NCBI RefSeq assembly: GCF_004345705.1
Contig: NZ_SLWV01000009.1
Coordinates: 1 to 64,000, forward strand
Reading direction: 5' to 3'
Source of the DNA: Marinisporobacter balticus
Lineage (GTDB): Bacteria > Bacillota > Clostridia > Peptostreptococcales > Thermotaleaceae
DNA length: 64,000 nt
Made by a program: the position numbers and the translations under genes. Below, piece after piece: positions 8,143 to 17,216 of this stretch. The notes below the pieces were generated by a model, which saw only the letters and a program-made list of their open reading frames with translations, had not been told where the DNA came from and searched no databases. The stretch's first letter is position 1. Every line of letters starts with the position of its first letter.

Positions 8143-9099
8143 TTATTTTATAAAAATAGCATATATTTTAAAGCAAGAAAAACTAACTAATCCAGCTACA
8201 ATAGGTGTTCCGATCCATGCCAACAAAATATTTCTAGTCATTTTAAAATTCACTGTTTTTACGCCTTGTACAAGCCCTATTCCTATTACTGAACCAACCA
8301 TTGCTTGTGAAGTTGATACAGGAATGCCTATTTGTGCATAAATATAGACTATAATAGATGCTGTTAAAACTGCAATAAAACCAGCTGTAGGTGAAAGGGG
8401 TGTTAGGCTGTTTCCTACAGTTTTCATCACAGGTTTCGAAAAGGTTAAAGCACCAATTGCCATGGATATTCCACCAATCACTACTGCTTCATTTGTTGTT
8501 AAAAGATTTAATTTGCCAGCATAAACAGCTGTAACATTTGCCACATTGTTTGCCCCTAATGAATAGGCTGAAAAAGCCCCTGCTATAATAAAACCTATCT
8601 TTATAAAGTAATTATAAAGCTTCCCCCTTCCAAAGGGCTTTTCAATAAATATTTTTGCGAACCTATAGAGAATATGTCCACTAATCATTGCACCAATAGG
8701 TGTAATGACCCAAGCTCCAAAAAATTTGACGCCCTGTGAATAATCTATTTTATCAACTAAAATCGCACAGCCAATGATTGCTCCAATGATTGCCTGAGAC
8801 GTAGATACTGGGAATTTAAGAATCGTCATGAGTATCACTGTAATCCCTGCTCCTAACATCACCAAAAATGCATCTATTGGTGTATCTACACCACTATCAA
8901 ATGCATATTTGCTTAATTCCTTTACGCCCTTATCCCCTTCTAAAATCGCACCCAATAAAACAAAAATCCCTATGATCATAACAGCCTTTGAATATTTAAT
9001 TGCTTTCGTTGATACAGCTGTAGCGAAGCAATTTGCAGCATCATTTCCCCCAAGCGCCCACCCTAAAATAGCACCAGATATAACTGCAGGTGAAATCAT
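8143..9099 (-). CDS. Inorganic phosphate transporter, PiT family
   Basis: Predicted cation-coupled phosphate importer in the cytoplasmic membrane. The duplicated PiT signature is present: GGNDAANCFATAVSTKAI near residue 20 and LGANNVANVTAVYAGKL near 180, plus FPVSTSQA and IPVSTSQAMVG in the two halves. It has about ten hydrophobic segments and 318 residues, which fits the short bacterial form. An AAAGGTAGGA ribosome-binding site precedes the ATG. The DUF47/PhoU-like partner often found beside PiT genes is absent here; a FlK-like thioesterase gene lies upstream behind a terminator. Confidence 0.9.
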   Translation of the reverse strand: MISPAVISGAILGWALGGNDAANCFATAVSTKAIKYSKAVMIIGIFVLLGAILEGDKGVKELSKYAFDSGVDTPIDAFLVMLGAGITVILMTILKFPVSTSQAIIGAIIGCAILVDKIDYSQGVKFFGAWVITPIGAMISGHILYRFAKIFIEKPFGRGKLYNYFIKIGFIIAGAFSAYSLGANNVANVTAVYAGKLNLLTTNEAVVIGGISMAIGALTFSKPVMKTVGNSLTPLSPTAGFIAVLTASIIVYIYAQIGIPVSTSQAMVGSVIGIGLVQGVKTVNFKMTRNILLAWIGTPIVAGLVSFSCFKIYAIFIK

Positions 9100-9139
9100 A
9101 AAAGTATCCTACCTTTCTTGTTTACAGAATCACACAAAA

Positions 9140-9160
9140 TTACCGGAATAAATCCGGTAA
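9140..9160 (-). terminator. Terminator of the thioesterase gene
   Basis: An 8-bp stem (ttaccgga with tccggtaa, 5-base loop) lies three bases past the thioesterase stop and is followed by TTTTGTG on the minus strand. It separates this gene from the phosphate transporter gene. Confidence 0.65.
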
Positions 9161-9163
9161 GGT

Positions 9164-9589
9164 TTAAAAATCTTTATTTTTTAGTTTTTCAGCTCTTGCA
9201 TTGGCTCTTTCTAACAATGATTTTTTATTTACGATGATTCTTTCGTGAGTTCCTCTACCAATTACACCGATTTCATCAAATGCAACCATATCTAAAAGTA
9301 TTTTATTGCCATCATAGCTTTTAATTTCAACTTTTACACTTATGGTTTCACCTAATATGGTTGTTTTTTCATGCACTACTTTCGCCATTTTACCCACCGT
9401 AATAAAACCCTTCGGAAGTTCATGGTCTATTAATTTAACGGAAGCTTCAATCATTAATGCTGTCAATCTTGGTGTTGCAAATAGCTTTTCTAATTGTCCA
9501 CTACCATAGTTTAGTGCTGTGTCTTCCTTTGTAACTTTTCGTTGGATGGTCAAACTACTATTCAATTCAATTTTAGGTGCGTTTAACAT
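9164..9589 (-). CDS. Hot-dog thioesterase, FlK (fluoroacetyl-CoA thioesterase)-like
   Basis: Predicted cytoplasmic acyl-CoA thioesterase of 141 residues. It matches the FlK-like hot-dog pattern: ATPRLTALMIEASV with the Glu of the active site, TVGKMAKVVHEKTTILGE with the catalytic His, and IGRGTHERIIV at the end of the fold. ATG 9589 is selected since AAAGGTGGG precedes it at about 6 bases; an upstream GTG at 9619 lacks one. Many clostridia carry such a gene without any fluoro-metabolism, so the natural substrate is likely another short acyl-CoA. Function beyond the family is not shown. Confidence 0.72.
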   Translation of the reverse strand: MLNAPKIELNSSLTIQRKVTKEDTALNYGSGQLEKLFATPRLTALMIEASVKLIDHELPKGFITVGKMAKVVHEKTTILGETISVKVEIKSYDGNKILLDMVAFDEIGVIGRGTHERIIVNKKSLLERANARAEKLKNKDF

Positions 9590-9879
9590 ATTATCCCACC
9601 TTTCTATTTTTATACGCACTTACTTATACTATATTTTATAAATACCCCGTAATACCCTATTTATTCTAAATATTTTTAATTATTTCCCTTCCCTTGAATA
9701 ATTGCGTTATATAAAGTAACATCGATATAACTTACTAATATTAAAGACAACTAAAATAACAAAATAGTGAGAAATTTATTTTAAAATGAATCTATCTATA
9801 TATTTCCTATGATAATATTGAACTTTTTATACTGTTCTTGATGAAATAATGATAAAATAATTAAAAAGGAGGTATGTCC

Positions 9880-10470
9880 ATGGCAAAATACTTTTTATTA
9901 ATGATTTTAGGATATCTTACTGGGAGTATTCCGTTCTCTTATCTTACTGCAAAATTTTTAGGGAATATTGATATAAGAAGTCATGGTAGTGGAAATTCTG
10001 GTGCGACAAATGTCCTTAGAACACTAGGCGCAAAGGCAGGGGCCATTGCTTTTATACTAGACTTCCTAAAGGGATTTATTCTTGCCGTTATTGGAAAAAA
10101 CTTATTAGGGATTCAAGGTGGAGTCATAGCTTCTACTTTTGTAGTCATTGGCCACTGTTATCCATTTTTTCTAGGCTTTAAAGGAGGCAAAGGGGTTGCT
10201 ACTGCTGGTGGAACAATTTTCGCGCTATATCCTCTTATCGGTGTTATATTAATGATCATCCATTTTTCAATTACGGGACTCACAAGAATGGTTTCTTTAG
10301 CTTCCATTACTGTTGCTGCATCCTTTCCAATTGTGTCTTTTATTCTTAAAAAGCATATATCATTTACATTATATGCGCTATGTTTAGGATCTTTTGTTAT
10401 TTATAAACATAGAGCAAATATAAAAAGATTACTCTCTGGAAATGAGTCAAAAATTCGTTTTAAGAAATAA
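9880..10470 (+). CDS. plsY: Acyl-phosphate:glycerol-3-phosphate acyltransferase
   Basis: Membrane enzyme that transfers an acyl group from acyl-phosphate to glycerol-3-phosphate, the first step of phospholipid synthesis. The three PlsY motifs are visible: SGNSGATNVLRTLG near residue 36, DFLKG near 62, and GHCYPFFLGFKGGKGVAT near 98. Several membrane segments and 196 residues agree with the family. ATG 9880 is 7 bases after AAGGAGG; the ATG at 9874 abuts that site. Its substrate glycerol-3-phosphate is also the product of GlpK, whose operon ends just downstream in convergent orientation. Confidence 0.93.
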   Translation: MAKYFLLMILGYLTGSIPFSYLTAKFLGNIDIRSHGSGNSGATNVLRTLGAKAGAIAFILDFLKGFILAVIGKNLLGIQGGVIASTFVVIGHCYPFFLGFKGGKGVATAGGTIFALYPLIGVILMIIHFSITGLTRMVSLASITVAASFPIVSFILKKHISFTLYALCLGSFVIYKHRANIKRLLSGNESKIRFKK

Positions 10471-10508
10471 AGAAAATTCTTTGTATTCTCAAAGAATTTT
10501 CTTTTTTT
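10471..10508. terminator. Terminator between plsY and the glycerol operon
   Basis: A perfect 12-bp stem (agaaaattcttt with aaagaattttct, 8-base loop) is followed by six T on the plus strand, and by TTATTTC on the minus strand. It ends plsY and, in the other direction, probably the long glycerol operon whose last stop is at 10510. Confidence 0.8.
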
Positions 10509-10509
10509 A

Positions 10510-11937
10510 TCAACCCTCACTTTCTATAATCTTATATTTTCTTGCTTTTGATGCTACTGTCTTATGTGTAACCCCTAATGCGTTTCCTGCTGCATTAAAA
10601 CTTCCAAAAGTATTTAATGCCATTTTTATGATTTCCTTTTCATATTCTTCCAAGGTTGCTAAAGCACCCTTTTTATTCATATTAATTAAACCAATAGATT
10701 TTTGCTCCACATGATGTATCTTATAAAGATTAGATATATTCCTTGGTATATGTTCAATATCTATAATAGTTTCATCTGCTAGTGCAATGATTCTTTCCAC
10801 TGTGTTTTGAAGTTCTCTTATATTTCCAGGCCATTCATATGCAGTCAAACACGCTTCAGCTTCTTTTGTTAGCTTTACAGAATCTACTTCCATGTTTTGT
10901 GAAATCTTTTTTATAAAATATTCAATCAATAAAGGAATATCCTTCGTTCTCTCTCTAAGAGGCGGTAATTCTATAGGGATTACATTTAATCGATAATATA
11001 GATCCTCTCGGAATTTTTCCTTATTGATCATTTCTTCCAAGTTTTTGTTCGTCGCTGCAATAATCCTAATATCTACATGAATGGTTTCATTTCCACCGAT
11101 TCTTTCAAATTCTTTCTCTTGTAATACCCGTAGGAGTTTCACTTGCATTTCCATAGGCAAATCTCCTATCTCATCTAAAAAGATCGTACCCTGATTTGCT
11201 CGTTCGAATTTTCCGATTTTTCTTTTTAAAGCTCCTGTAAAAGCTCCTTGTTCATGACCAAACAGCTCTGACTCTAATAATTCAGATGGAATCGCTCCAC
11301 AGTTTATGGCAACAAAAGGACCATTGTTTCTTTTGCTATTTTCATGAATTGCTTTCGCTACTAACTCTTTTCCTGTCCCACTTTCTCCTATTATCAACAC
11401 GGTTGATAAAATTTTAGAAGCCTTTTGTGCTCTTAAAAGCGCTTTTTTTATAGAAATACTATTTCCAATGATTTTGAGGAAAGGATGATCCAATTGAATC
11501 TCCCGTTCTTCAAAAGAAGTAGGGAGATTCAATATATTTGTTTCCTTTTCTTTCATAACATCTTTTCTATATATAGCAATAATTCCTTTAAATTGATTTT
11601 CTTCATACAATGGAGAAGCAGACCCTTCTATGTCATTTGACGCTTTTAAAAACTGAATTTTTCCTTTCAAACTTTTCTTTTCTCGAAAGGCGGTTAGAAT
11701 AAAATCGTCATTTTTAGTAACAAAAATACTCTTTCCCTCTTGCAAAAAATTATTTACATGAAATATTTTTTCATAAGCCCTATTCATATATGCTATATTT
11801 CCAAACTCATTAATGATACACACACCCTCTTGAAAATGATCAAATAAATGAGAATAACTGCAACCCCCTTTTCCTACATTTCTTTTTTTATTGAGATAAG
11901 AAAAATTTGCCATTCCCATTGCGCCCCCCATCTTCAT
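10510..11937 (-). CDS. Sigma-54-dependent transcriptional activator with PAS domain
   Basis: Predicted enhancer-binding protein that drives sigma-54 RNA polymerase. Order: PAS-like sensor (residues about 25-130), AAA+ domain with Walker A GESGTGKE, the sigma-54-contacting loop GAFTGA, Walker B FLDEIGDLP, and a C-terminal Fis-type helix-turn-helix (FNAAGNALGVTHKTVASKARKYK). It is the last gene of the glycerol operon, 7 bases after DUF1667. The only good -24/-12 site found nearby is at the operon head (17633-17648), so it most likely activates its own operon. The start is uncertain: ATG 11937 lacks a clear ribosome-binding site, and in-frame ATGs at 11919 and 11913 lie after a GGGGGG run. Confidence 0.9.
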   Translation of the reverse strand: MKMGGAMGMANFSYLNKKRNVGKGGCSYSHLFDHFQEGVCIINEFGNIAYMNRAYEKIFHVNNFLQEGKSIFVTKNDDFILTAFREKKSLKGKIQFLKASNDIEGSASPLYEENQFKGIIAIYRKDVMKEKETNILNLPTSFEEREIQLDHPFLKIIGNSISIKKALLRAQKASKILSTVLIIGESGTGKELVAKAIHENSKRNNGPFVAINCGAIPSELLESELFGHEQGAFTGALKRKIGKFERANQGTIFLDEIGDLPMEMQVKLLRVLQEKEFERIGGNETIHVDIRIIAATNKNLEEMINKEKFREDLYYRLNVIPIELPPLRERTKDIPLLIEYFIKKISQNMEVDSVKLTKEAEACLTAYEWPGNIRELQNTVERIIALADETIIDIEHIPRNISNLYKIHHVEQKSIGLINMNKKGALATLEEYEKEIIKMALNTFGSFNAAGNALGVTHKTVASKARKYKIIESEG

Positions 11938-11944
11938 ATTTTTA

Positions 11945-12307
11945 CTATGTTTTTCCCATAGTTTTCGTGGCTACTACATCTATCCCTATTTCTAATATAT
12001 TATAAATGATTACATCTCCCATTTTTACTGGTGCTTCCACTTCAACATGATTCATAATTTCCATGCATTTGAAAATAAGTTCTTTTGGAACAGATCCATT
12101 TGTTTTTACTGGAAGCCTCTTTAAGAATCCATTTTTTATTTTTACAGTAGTGGGAATGACGCGAGTAGGATTTGTCATTTCCTTTATCCCATAAGTTTCT
12201 CCTCTTTTACAGCTATTTCCTGTAACCTTGTATTCATCTTTGTCTTTACTTACTGTGAGTCTGCAGCCTATTGGACAAACAATACAGATAATTTCTTTTT
12301 TATCCAC
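11945..12307 (-). CDS. DUF1667 protein of the glycerol-3-phosphate oxidation operon
   Basis: A 120-residue protein with a conserved cysteine set, CIVCPIGC near the N-terminus and SCKRG about 20 residues later, suggesting a bound iron-sulfur cluster or zinc. Members of DUF1667 usually sit after a GlpA-like and a second FAD oxidoreductase, as here, and may act as the electron-transfer third subunit; that role is inferred. I prefer GTG 12307, 8 bases after AGGAAGG; another GTG at 12316 overlaps the preceding stop. The gene follows the flavoprotein directly. Confidence 0.75.
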   Translation of the reverse strand: MDKKEIICIVCPIGCRLTVSKDKDEYKVTGNSCKRGETYGIKEMTNPTRVIPTTVKIKNGFLKRLPVKTNGSVPKELIFKCMEIMNHVEVEAPVKMGDVIIYNILEIGIDVVATKTMGKT

Positions 12308-12308
12308 C

Positions 12309-13574
12309 TTATTCACCTTCCTTTACAATAGCCACAGATATTTCCCGTATGTTTTTCTCTTTAAATATACTTGAAGGTATGTTTATTCTCTCCATTTCTC
12401 CTGGTGCCATATGTCTTTTATTTATTTCTTTTATGATTTTTCCGTTAGCTTTAACCATCAATTTAGCATCTTTATAAACATCCTTTACCCGCATCAGTAG
12501 ATCTAATGAATTTTCAAGATTATCCGTTCTTATAACATGCGGAACGATATAAGAAATCCCATCATTCGCAAACGTTTTCACAACATCTATAGAATCTTTT
12601 AATTGATTCTTTATAAATTTTGCTGCACTTTTTCCTGCCTTTTGACTCTCTTTTGTAACCCAGTCTACAAGATCATGTACATGAACAACATTCCCACATG
12701 CAAAAATACCTTTTATAGTGGTCTCCATAGACTCATTCACAACAGGTCCACTCGTTACAGGAGATAACTTCACATGCACACTTTTTGATAGTTCATTTTC
12801 TGGAATCAATCCTACTGACAAAAGCAATGTATCACATTCATATTCCTTTTCCGTTCCTTGAATTGGTTTTTTCTTACCATCTACCTCAGTAATTACAACA
12901 GATGTTACTCTGTCTCTCCCCTTTATCTGTGTAACTGTATGATTTAATAAAAGTGGAATATTATAATCATCTAAGCATTGTACAATATTTCTTGTAAGTC
13001 CACCTGAAAAAGACATTAATTCAGCTACTGCTAGCACTTTGGCACCTTCTAATGTAAGTCTTCTTGCCATAATAAGACCTATGTCCCCTGAGCCTAATAT
13101 GACTACTTTTTTTCCTACCATATATCCTTCCATATTCATATATCTTTGAGCTGTACCTGCAGTAAACACCCCAGCAGGTCTTGTTCCTGGTATGGCGATT
13201 GCGCCTCTAGTTCTTTCCCTGCATCCCATAGCTAAAATAATTGCTTTTGCTTTTATTTTCATAAATCCATCTTTTGTATTAATGGCACTTAACTCTCTGT
13301 TTTTGCTAATATCTAATACCATCGTATCCAATTTATATTCTATGTCCATCTCTTTTAATTCATTAATAAACCGCTGCGCATACTCAGGACCTGTTAATTC
13401 TTCTTCAAATACATGAAGGCCAAACCCATTATGAATGCACTGTTGCAAAATCCCTCCTAATTCCCGATCTCTATCAATGACTAAAATACGCTTCGCGTCA
13501 TTTTTCTTAGCTTCTATGGCTGCAGCAAGACCTGCAGGCCCACCGCCAATAACAACAATATCATAGTTTAACAT
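12309..13574 (-). CDS. FAD/NAD(P)-dependent oxidoreductase of the glycerol operon
   Basis: A 421-residue flavoprotein. The FAD-binding Rossmann motif VVIGGGPAGLAAAIEA begins near residue 6, a second dinucleotide site is in ILGSGDIGLIMARRL, and GIFACGNVVHVHDLVD is the closing FAD motif. The Cys-containing segments GGILQQCIHNGFG and AMGCRERTRGAI are typical of oxidoreductases paired with GlpA-like dehydrogenases. It probably passes electrons from glycerol-3-phosphate oxidation to NAD(P) or another carrier (inferred). ATG 13574 follows AGGAGG at 8 bases; an ATG at 13598 would overlap the upstream gene and lacks a site. Confidence 0.85.
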   Translation of the reverse strand: MLNYDIVVIGGGPAGLAAAIEAKKNDAKRILVIDRDRELGGILQQCIHNGFGLHVFEEELTGPEYAQRFINELKEMDIEYKLDTMVLDISKNRELSAINTKDGFMKIKAKAIILAMGCRERTRGAIAIPGTRPAGVFTAGTAQRYMNMEGYMVGKKVVILGSGDIGLIMARRLTLEGAKVLAVAELMSFSGGLTRNIVQCLDDYNIPLLLNHTVTQIKGRDRVTSVVITEVDGKKKPIQGTEKEYECDTLLLSVGLIPENELSKSVHVKLSPVTSGPVVNESMETTIKGIFACGNVVHVHDLVDWVTKESQKAGKSAAKFIKNQLKDSIDVVKTFANDGISYIVPHVIRTDNLENSLDLLMRVKDVYKDAKLMVKANGKIIKEINKRHMAPGEMERINIPSSIFKEKNIREISVAIVKEGE

Positions 13575-13590
13575 ATACTCACCTCCTGCT

Positions 13591-15075
13591 TTACGCATCG
13601 CAAGACGATGCCACGAACTCTTTTGTTATCTCATATTCACTATCTTCTTTTGTATCGCCTATAAGAATATATGAATTTGTCCCTTCTTTTACAACAGCTT
13701 TCATATCTTTTCCCTGTTCTCTCGCTAGAATTTCCATAACCCTTGGTCCGCAAAATCCCCCTTGACATCTACCAGCTCCTGGCCTTACCCTTCTTTTAAC
13801 ACCATTTACCGTTTTCGCTCCAGCATTTCTATGGATTGCATCTACAATTTCTCCTTCTGTGATCGTCTCACACCTGCAAATAATTCTGCCGTATCTTGGA
13901 TCTTTTTTGATGATTTCCGCCTTCTCCTCATCACTTAATTCTGCAAATCGAATTCTTTTTCTTCTTCTTGGATTAAAATCTTCCTTTTCGTCAAGATGTC
14001 CTGCCATACTTTTTACGCGTTCAACTACATATTTTGCAATAGCTGGTGAAGATGAAAGTCCCGGAGATTTTATGCCTGCAACATTAATAAATCCTTTTGC
14101 TTCTGCTGATTCTTCAATAATAAAATCCCCTGTACTTGGTTCTGCCCTTAAACCTGCAAAGGTTGTTATATTTTTATTAAATGGTATTTTACTACATGTT
14201 TTTATTGCAGTTTCTTGTACAAATGAAAGACCATCGCTTGTAGTCTCAACATCTTCCTTATCCTCTAAGTTCGCTGCATCAGGACCAATGATAATATTTC
14301 CATCAACAGTTGGACTTATTAATACACCTTTTCCTAATTTAGTAGGACATTGAAAAATAACTTTATTCACAATATCTCCTGCACTTTTATCTAATAAATA
14401 ATATTGACCTCTTCTAGGTACAATCTTAAAATAACTATTCGTGACCATACTGTAAATATGATCTGCATATACGCCTGCACAGTTTATGATATATTTTGTA
14501 TTGATTATATTTTCATTTGTATAGATTTTATATCCACCTTTAGCTTTATTGATCCTCTTTACTTCATTATTCAATAATAACTCTGCACCATTATCTAATG
14601 CATTTTCAGCTAGTGCAGTAGCTAACTCAAAAGGTCCAACAATTCCTGCTGTAGGTGCATACAAAGCCCCTAAAATAAGATCATTTAAATTAGGCTCCAT
14701 TTTTTTTACTTCTTTTGCATCAATCATTTCCATATCGGGTACCCCAATTTTTATCCCATTTTCATAAAGGGTCTGAATCGTATTCATATCTTCCTCATCA
14801 AAAGCAACTACCAACGACCCAATCCTTTTAAACGGCACATCTAGTTCTTCACATACCTTATCAAACATAACATTTCCTAAAACATTGAATTTTGCTTTAT
14901 TACTTCCTACCGTTGCATCATATCCTGCATGTACAATGGCACTGTTTGCTTTTGTTGTACCATTTGCAACATCATTGTCCTTTTCTAAAATAACAGTACG
15001 TAATTTATATCTAGATAATTCTCTTGCGATAAAAGTACCTGTTATACCAGCTCCTATAATGGCTACATCATACAT
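13591..15075 (-). CDS. glpA: Glycerol-3-phosphate dehydrogenase-like FAD protein with BFD [2Fe-2S] domain
   Basis: Predicted to oxidise glycerol-3-phosphate to dihydroxyacetone phosphate. An N-terminal FAD motif VAIIGAGITGTFIARELS opens a DAO-type domain with the NSAIVHAGYD substrate-region motif. From about residue 395 a BFD-like domain carries four cysteines (IICRCETITEGEIV and GRCQGGFCGPRVMEIL). At 494 residues it matches the anaerobic GlpA-like proteins of clostridia. It is the fourth gene of the operon, 150 bases after glpK across a strong hairpin. Broader L-2-hydroxyglutarate-oxidase-like relatives exist, but glpK next door supports the glycerol assignment. Confidence 0.85.
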   Translation of the reverse strand: MYDVAIIGAGITGTFIARELSRYKLRTVILEKDNDVANGTTKANSAIVHAGYDATVGSNKAKFNVLGNVMFDKVCEELDVPFKRIGSLVVAFDEEDMNTIQTLYENGIKIGVPDMEMIDAKEVKKMEPNLNDLILGALYAPTAGIVGPFELATALAENALDNGAELLLNNEVKRINKAKGGYKIYTNENIINTKYIINCAGVYADHIYSMVTNSYFKIVPRRGQYYLLDKSAGDIVNKVIFQCPTKLGKGVLISPTVDGNIIIGPDAANLEDKEDVETTSDGLSFVQETAIKTCSKIPFNKNITTFAGLRAEPSTGDFIIEESAEAKGFINVAGIKSPGLSSSPAIAKYVVERVKSMAGHLDEKEDFNPRRRKRIRFAELSDEEKAEIIKKDPRYGRIICRCETITEGEIVDAIHRNAGAKTVNGVKRRVRPGAGRCQGGFCGPRVMEILAREQGKDMKAVVKEGTNSYILIGDTKEDSEYEITKEFVASSCDA

Positions 15076-15097
15076 CCATATCCCTCCCTGCTCTATA

Positions 15098-15146
15098 TAA
15101 AAAACCGTACGAATTAACCTACGTTCCCATAGATTAATTCATACGG
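15098..15146 (-). terminator. Attenuator-like terminator between glpK and glpA
   Basis: On the minus strand a long stem (ccgtatgaattaa with ttaattcgtacgg, one mismatch, further CTA/TAG pairing inside) is followed at once by six U. It lies 80 bases past the glpK stop and 22 bases before the glpA start. Such a hairpin inside an operon should lower expression of the distal genes unless it is relieved. Confidence 0.7.
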
Positions 15147-15225
15147 CTCTCCGAATCTCCGGCCTTCAATATGAAATTCTTATTATTATACTTACGCGCT
15201 ACTTCTTAAAAATATTCCTATAATT

Positions 15226-16728
15226 TTATTCTGCTGCTTCCCATTTCAGTGACCGATTTACTGCTTTCTTCCAACCCGTATACAATTTTTCTTTTTCTAA
15301 TTCATTCATTTCTGGAGTAAATGTTTTATCAACATTCCATTTCTTGGCAATCTCTTCTTTACTTTCCCAGAACCCTACTGCAAGACCCGCAAGATATGCT
15401 GCTCCAAGAGCAGTTGTTTCAATTATTTCTGGTCTTTGAACAGATACCTTTAAAATATCAGACTGGAATTGCATTAAGAAGTTATTTGCAACAGCACCAC
15501 CATCAACTTTTAATGCCTTAAGATCAATATTAGAATCTTCCTGCATTGCTTCTAATACATCTCTTGTCTGATATGCAATAGATTCAAGTGTAGCACGAAT
15601 AATATGGTTTTTGTTTGCTCCTCTTGTCAAACCTACAATCGTACCTCTCGCATACATATCCCAATAAGGTGCTCCAAGACCGACAAAAGCAGGTACTACA
15701 TATACGCCATTTGTATCCTCAACTTGTATAGCAAAATATTCGCTATCTTTTGCATCATCAACGAGTTTTAACTCATCACGTAACCATTGAACAGATGCAC
15801 CAGCAACAAAGATGCTTCCTTCAAGTGCATATTCAACGACACCATCTACTCCCCAAGCAATCGTTGTAAGTAGTCCATTCTTAGATGGAATCAAATTTCC
15901 CCCTGTATTCATCAGCATAAAGCATCCTGTTCCATATGTATTCTTTGCCATACCTGGCCCAAAACAAGCCTGACCGAATAATGCTGCTTGTTGGTCTCCC
16001 GCAGCTCCAGCAATAGGAATTTGTGCGCCACCAAAAGTTTTTTCATCTGTATAGCCATAAACTTCACTAGATGGTTTTACTTCTGGAAGCATGGAAACAG
16101 GTATATCTAATTCTTTTAAAATCTTCTCATCCCATTTAAGATCTTTAATATTATATAGCAAAGTTCTTGATGCATTAGAATAATCTGTTACATGTACTTT
16201 TCCACGTGTCAAATTCCAAATAAGCCATGTATCCATCGTACCAAATAGCAATTCTCCCTTTTCAGCCTTCCCTCTTGCCCCTTCAACATGATCTAGAATC
16301 CACTTAACTTTCGTTCCTGAAAAATATGCATCCACTACAAGCCCTGTGTTTTCACGAATATATTCTTCAAGACCTTTCGCCTTTAATTCATCACAAATGC
16401 TTGCTGTTTGACGGGATTGCCAAACGATTGCATTATAAATAGGTTTTCCTGTAAATTTATCCCATACTACAGTCGTCTCTCTTTGATTAGTAATACCAAT
16501 AGCAGCAATCTCATCAGGTCTAACACCTGCTGTTTCTAATACTTGTCTTGCTACGCCACTTTGTGTTCCCCATATTTCCATAGCATTATGCTCAACCCAT
16601 CCAGCTTTTGGATAAATTTGTGCAAACTCTTGTTGTGCAACCTTTACAATTTTACCATCATGATCAAATAATATTGCTCTAGAGCTTGTTGTTCCTTGAT
16701 CTAATGCCAATATGTATTTTTTATCCAT
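15226..16728 (-). CDS. glpK: Glycerol kinase
   Basis: Cytoplasmic enzyme that phosphorylates glycerol with ATP to glycerol-3-phosphate. FGGY kinase motifs are clear: ALDQGTTSSRAILFD at the N-terminus, GITNQRETTVVWDK near residue 80, YFSGTKVKWILDH near 135, GAAGDQQAALFGQ near 242, and DGGAVANNFLMQFQSD near 405. The length is the standard 500 residues. The ATG has a GGGGG-type ribosome-binding site. It lies between the small membrane proteins thought to admit glycerol and the glycerol-3-phosphate dehydrogenase genes, giving a full uptake-phosphorylation-oxidation route. Confidence 0.97.
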   Translation of the reverse strand: MDKKYILALDQGTTSSRAILFDHDGKIVKVAQQEFAQIYPKAGWVEHNAMEIWGTQSGVARQVLETAGVRPDEIAAIGITNQRETTVVWDKFTGKPIYNAIVWQSRQTASICDELKAKGLEEYIRENTGLVVDAYFSGTKVKWILDHVEGARGKAEKGELLFGTMDTWLIWNLTRGKVHVTDYSNASRTLLYNIKDLKWDEKILKELDIPVSMLPEVKPSSEVYGYTDEKTFGGAQIPIAGAAGDQQAALFGQACFGPGMAKNTYGTGCFMLMNTGGNLIPSKNGLLTTIAWGVDGVVEYALEGSIFVAGASVQWLRDELKLVDDAKDSEYFAIQVEDTNGVYVVPAFVGLGAPYWDMYARGTIVGLTRGANKNHIIRATLESIAYQTRDVLEAMQEDSNIDLKALKVDGGAVANNFLMQFQSDILKVSVQRPEIIETTALGAAYLAGLAVGFWESKEEIAKKWNVDKTFTPEMNELEKEKLYTGWKKAVNRSLKWEAAE

Positions 16729-16819
16729 CGTCCTTCCCCCTTTAAATTATGTAAACCTTCTTATTTATATCAAATATATAGTAAAAAATCTTATAAAGAA
16801 TGAGACCTATTTTTTAAAC

Positions 16820-16841
16820 TCTAGGGCATAAAAGCCCTAGA
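16820..16841 (-). repeat. Hairpin upstream of glpK
   Basis: An 8-bp stem (tctagggc with gccctaga, 6-base loop) follows the second small membrane gene by about 8 bases. The U-tract behind it on the minus strand is poor (AGTTTAAAAAATAGG), so it may stabilise or partly end the transcript before glpK. Confidence 0.45.
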
Positions 16842-16849
16842 TGTTAATT

Positions 16850-17182
16850 TTACAAACATGAAAGTATAAATCCACCTATTGTTCCTCCAACAATTGCAAA
16901 GAATCCGTTTGTTAAACCTTTTCCAATATTATCCCCTGATGCTGTTGATGCTGCGAACAACCCACACCCAGCTGCCCATGCCATATCAATCCAAGCATCA
17001 CCTGATTGTACGATTAGCCCAACACCATGATTGATACACCATGCAGTTCCTACAATAAATCCGGCTGCCATCCATCCACCTATTGCTCCCCAATTATCAA
17101 CCATTTTACCCCAACATAATCTGATCAAGAAAGGAAAGATGAAGGCTCCTGCTAAAGTCGTAATCATATTAGCTGATGTCAT
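16850..17182 (-). CDS. Small membrane protein, Lin0368-type putative glycerol transporter subunit
   Basis: A 110-residue protein with about three hydrophobic segments and the conserved run GAIGGWMAAGFIVGTAWCINH. It resembles the short paired proteins annotated in Firmicutes as Lin0368-type glycerol transporter subunits, which occur beside glpK. It shares the layout GGW..GFI.GT.W.INH.VGL with its upstream neighbour, so the pair probably arose by duplication and may form one hetero-oligomer. ATG 17182 lies 7 bases after GGGGGG; an ATG at 17200 contains that site. No classical GlpF is present in the window, which supports an uptake role. Function is inferred from context. Confidence 0.72.
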   Translation of the reverse strand: MTSANMITTLAGAFIFPFLIRLCWGKMVDNWGAIGGWMAAGFIVGTAWCINHGVGLIVQSGDAWIDMAWAAGCGLFAASTASGDNIGKGLTNGFFAIVGGTIGGFILSCL

Positions 17183-17216
17183 ATGGTTACCCCCCTTCAT
17201 AAATTTTTAAACGATT

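Noticed and set aside
13859..14353. 164-codon frame antisense to the glycerol-3-phosphate dehydrogenase gene
   Set aside because: Overlaps the conserved C-terminal half and BFD domain on the other strand; no family match by eye.
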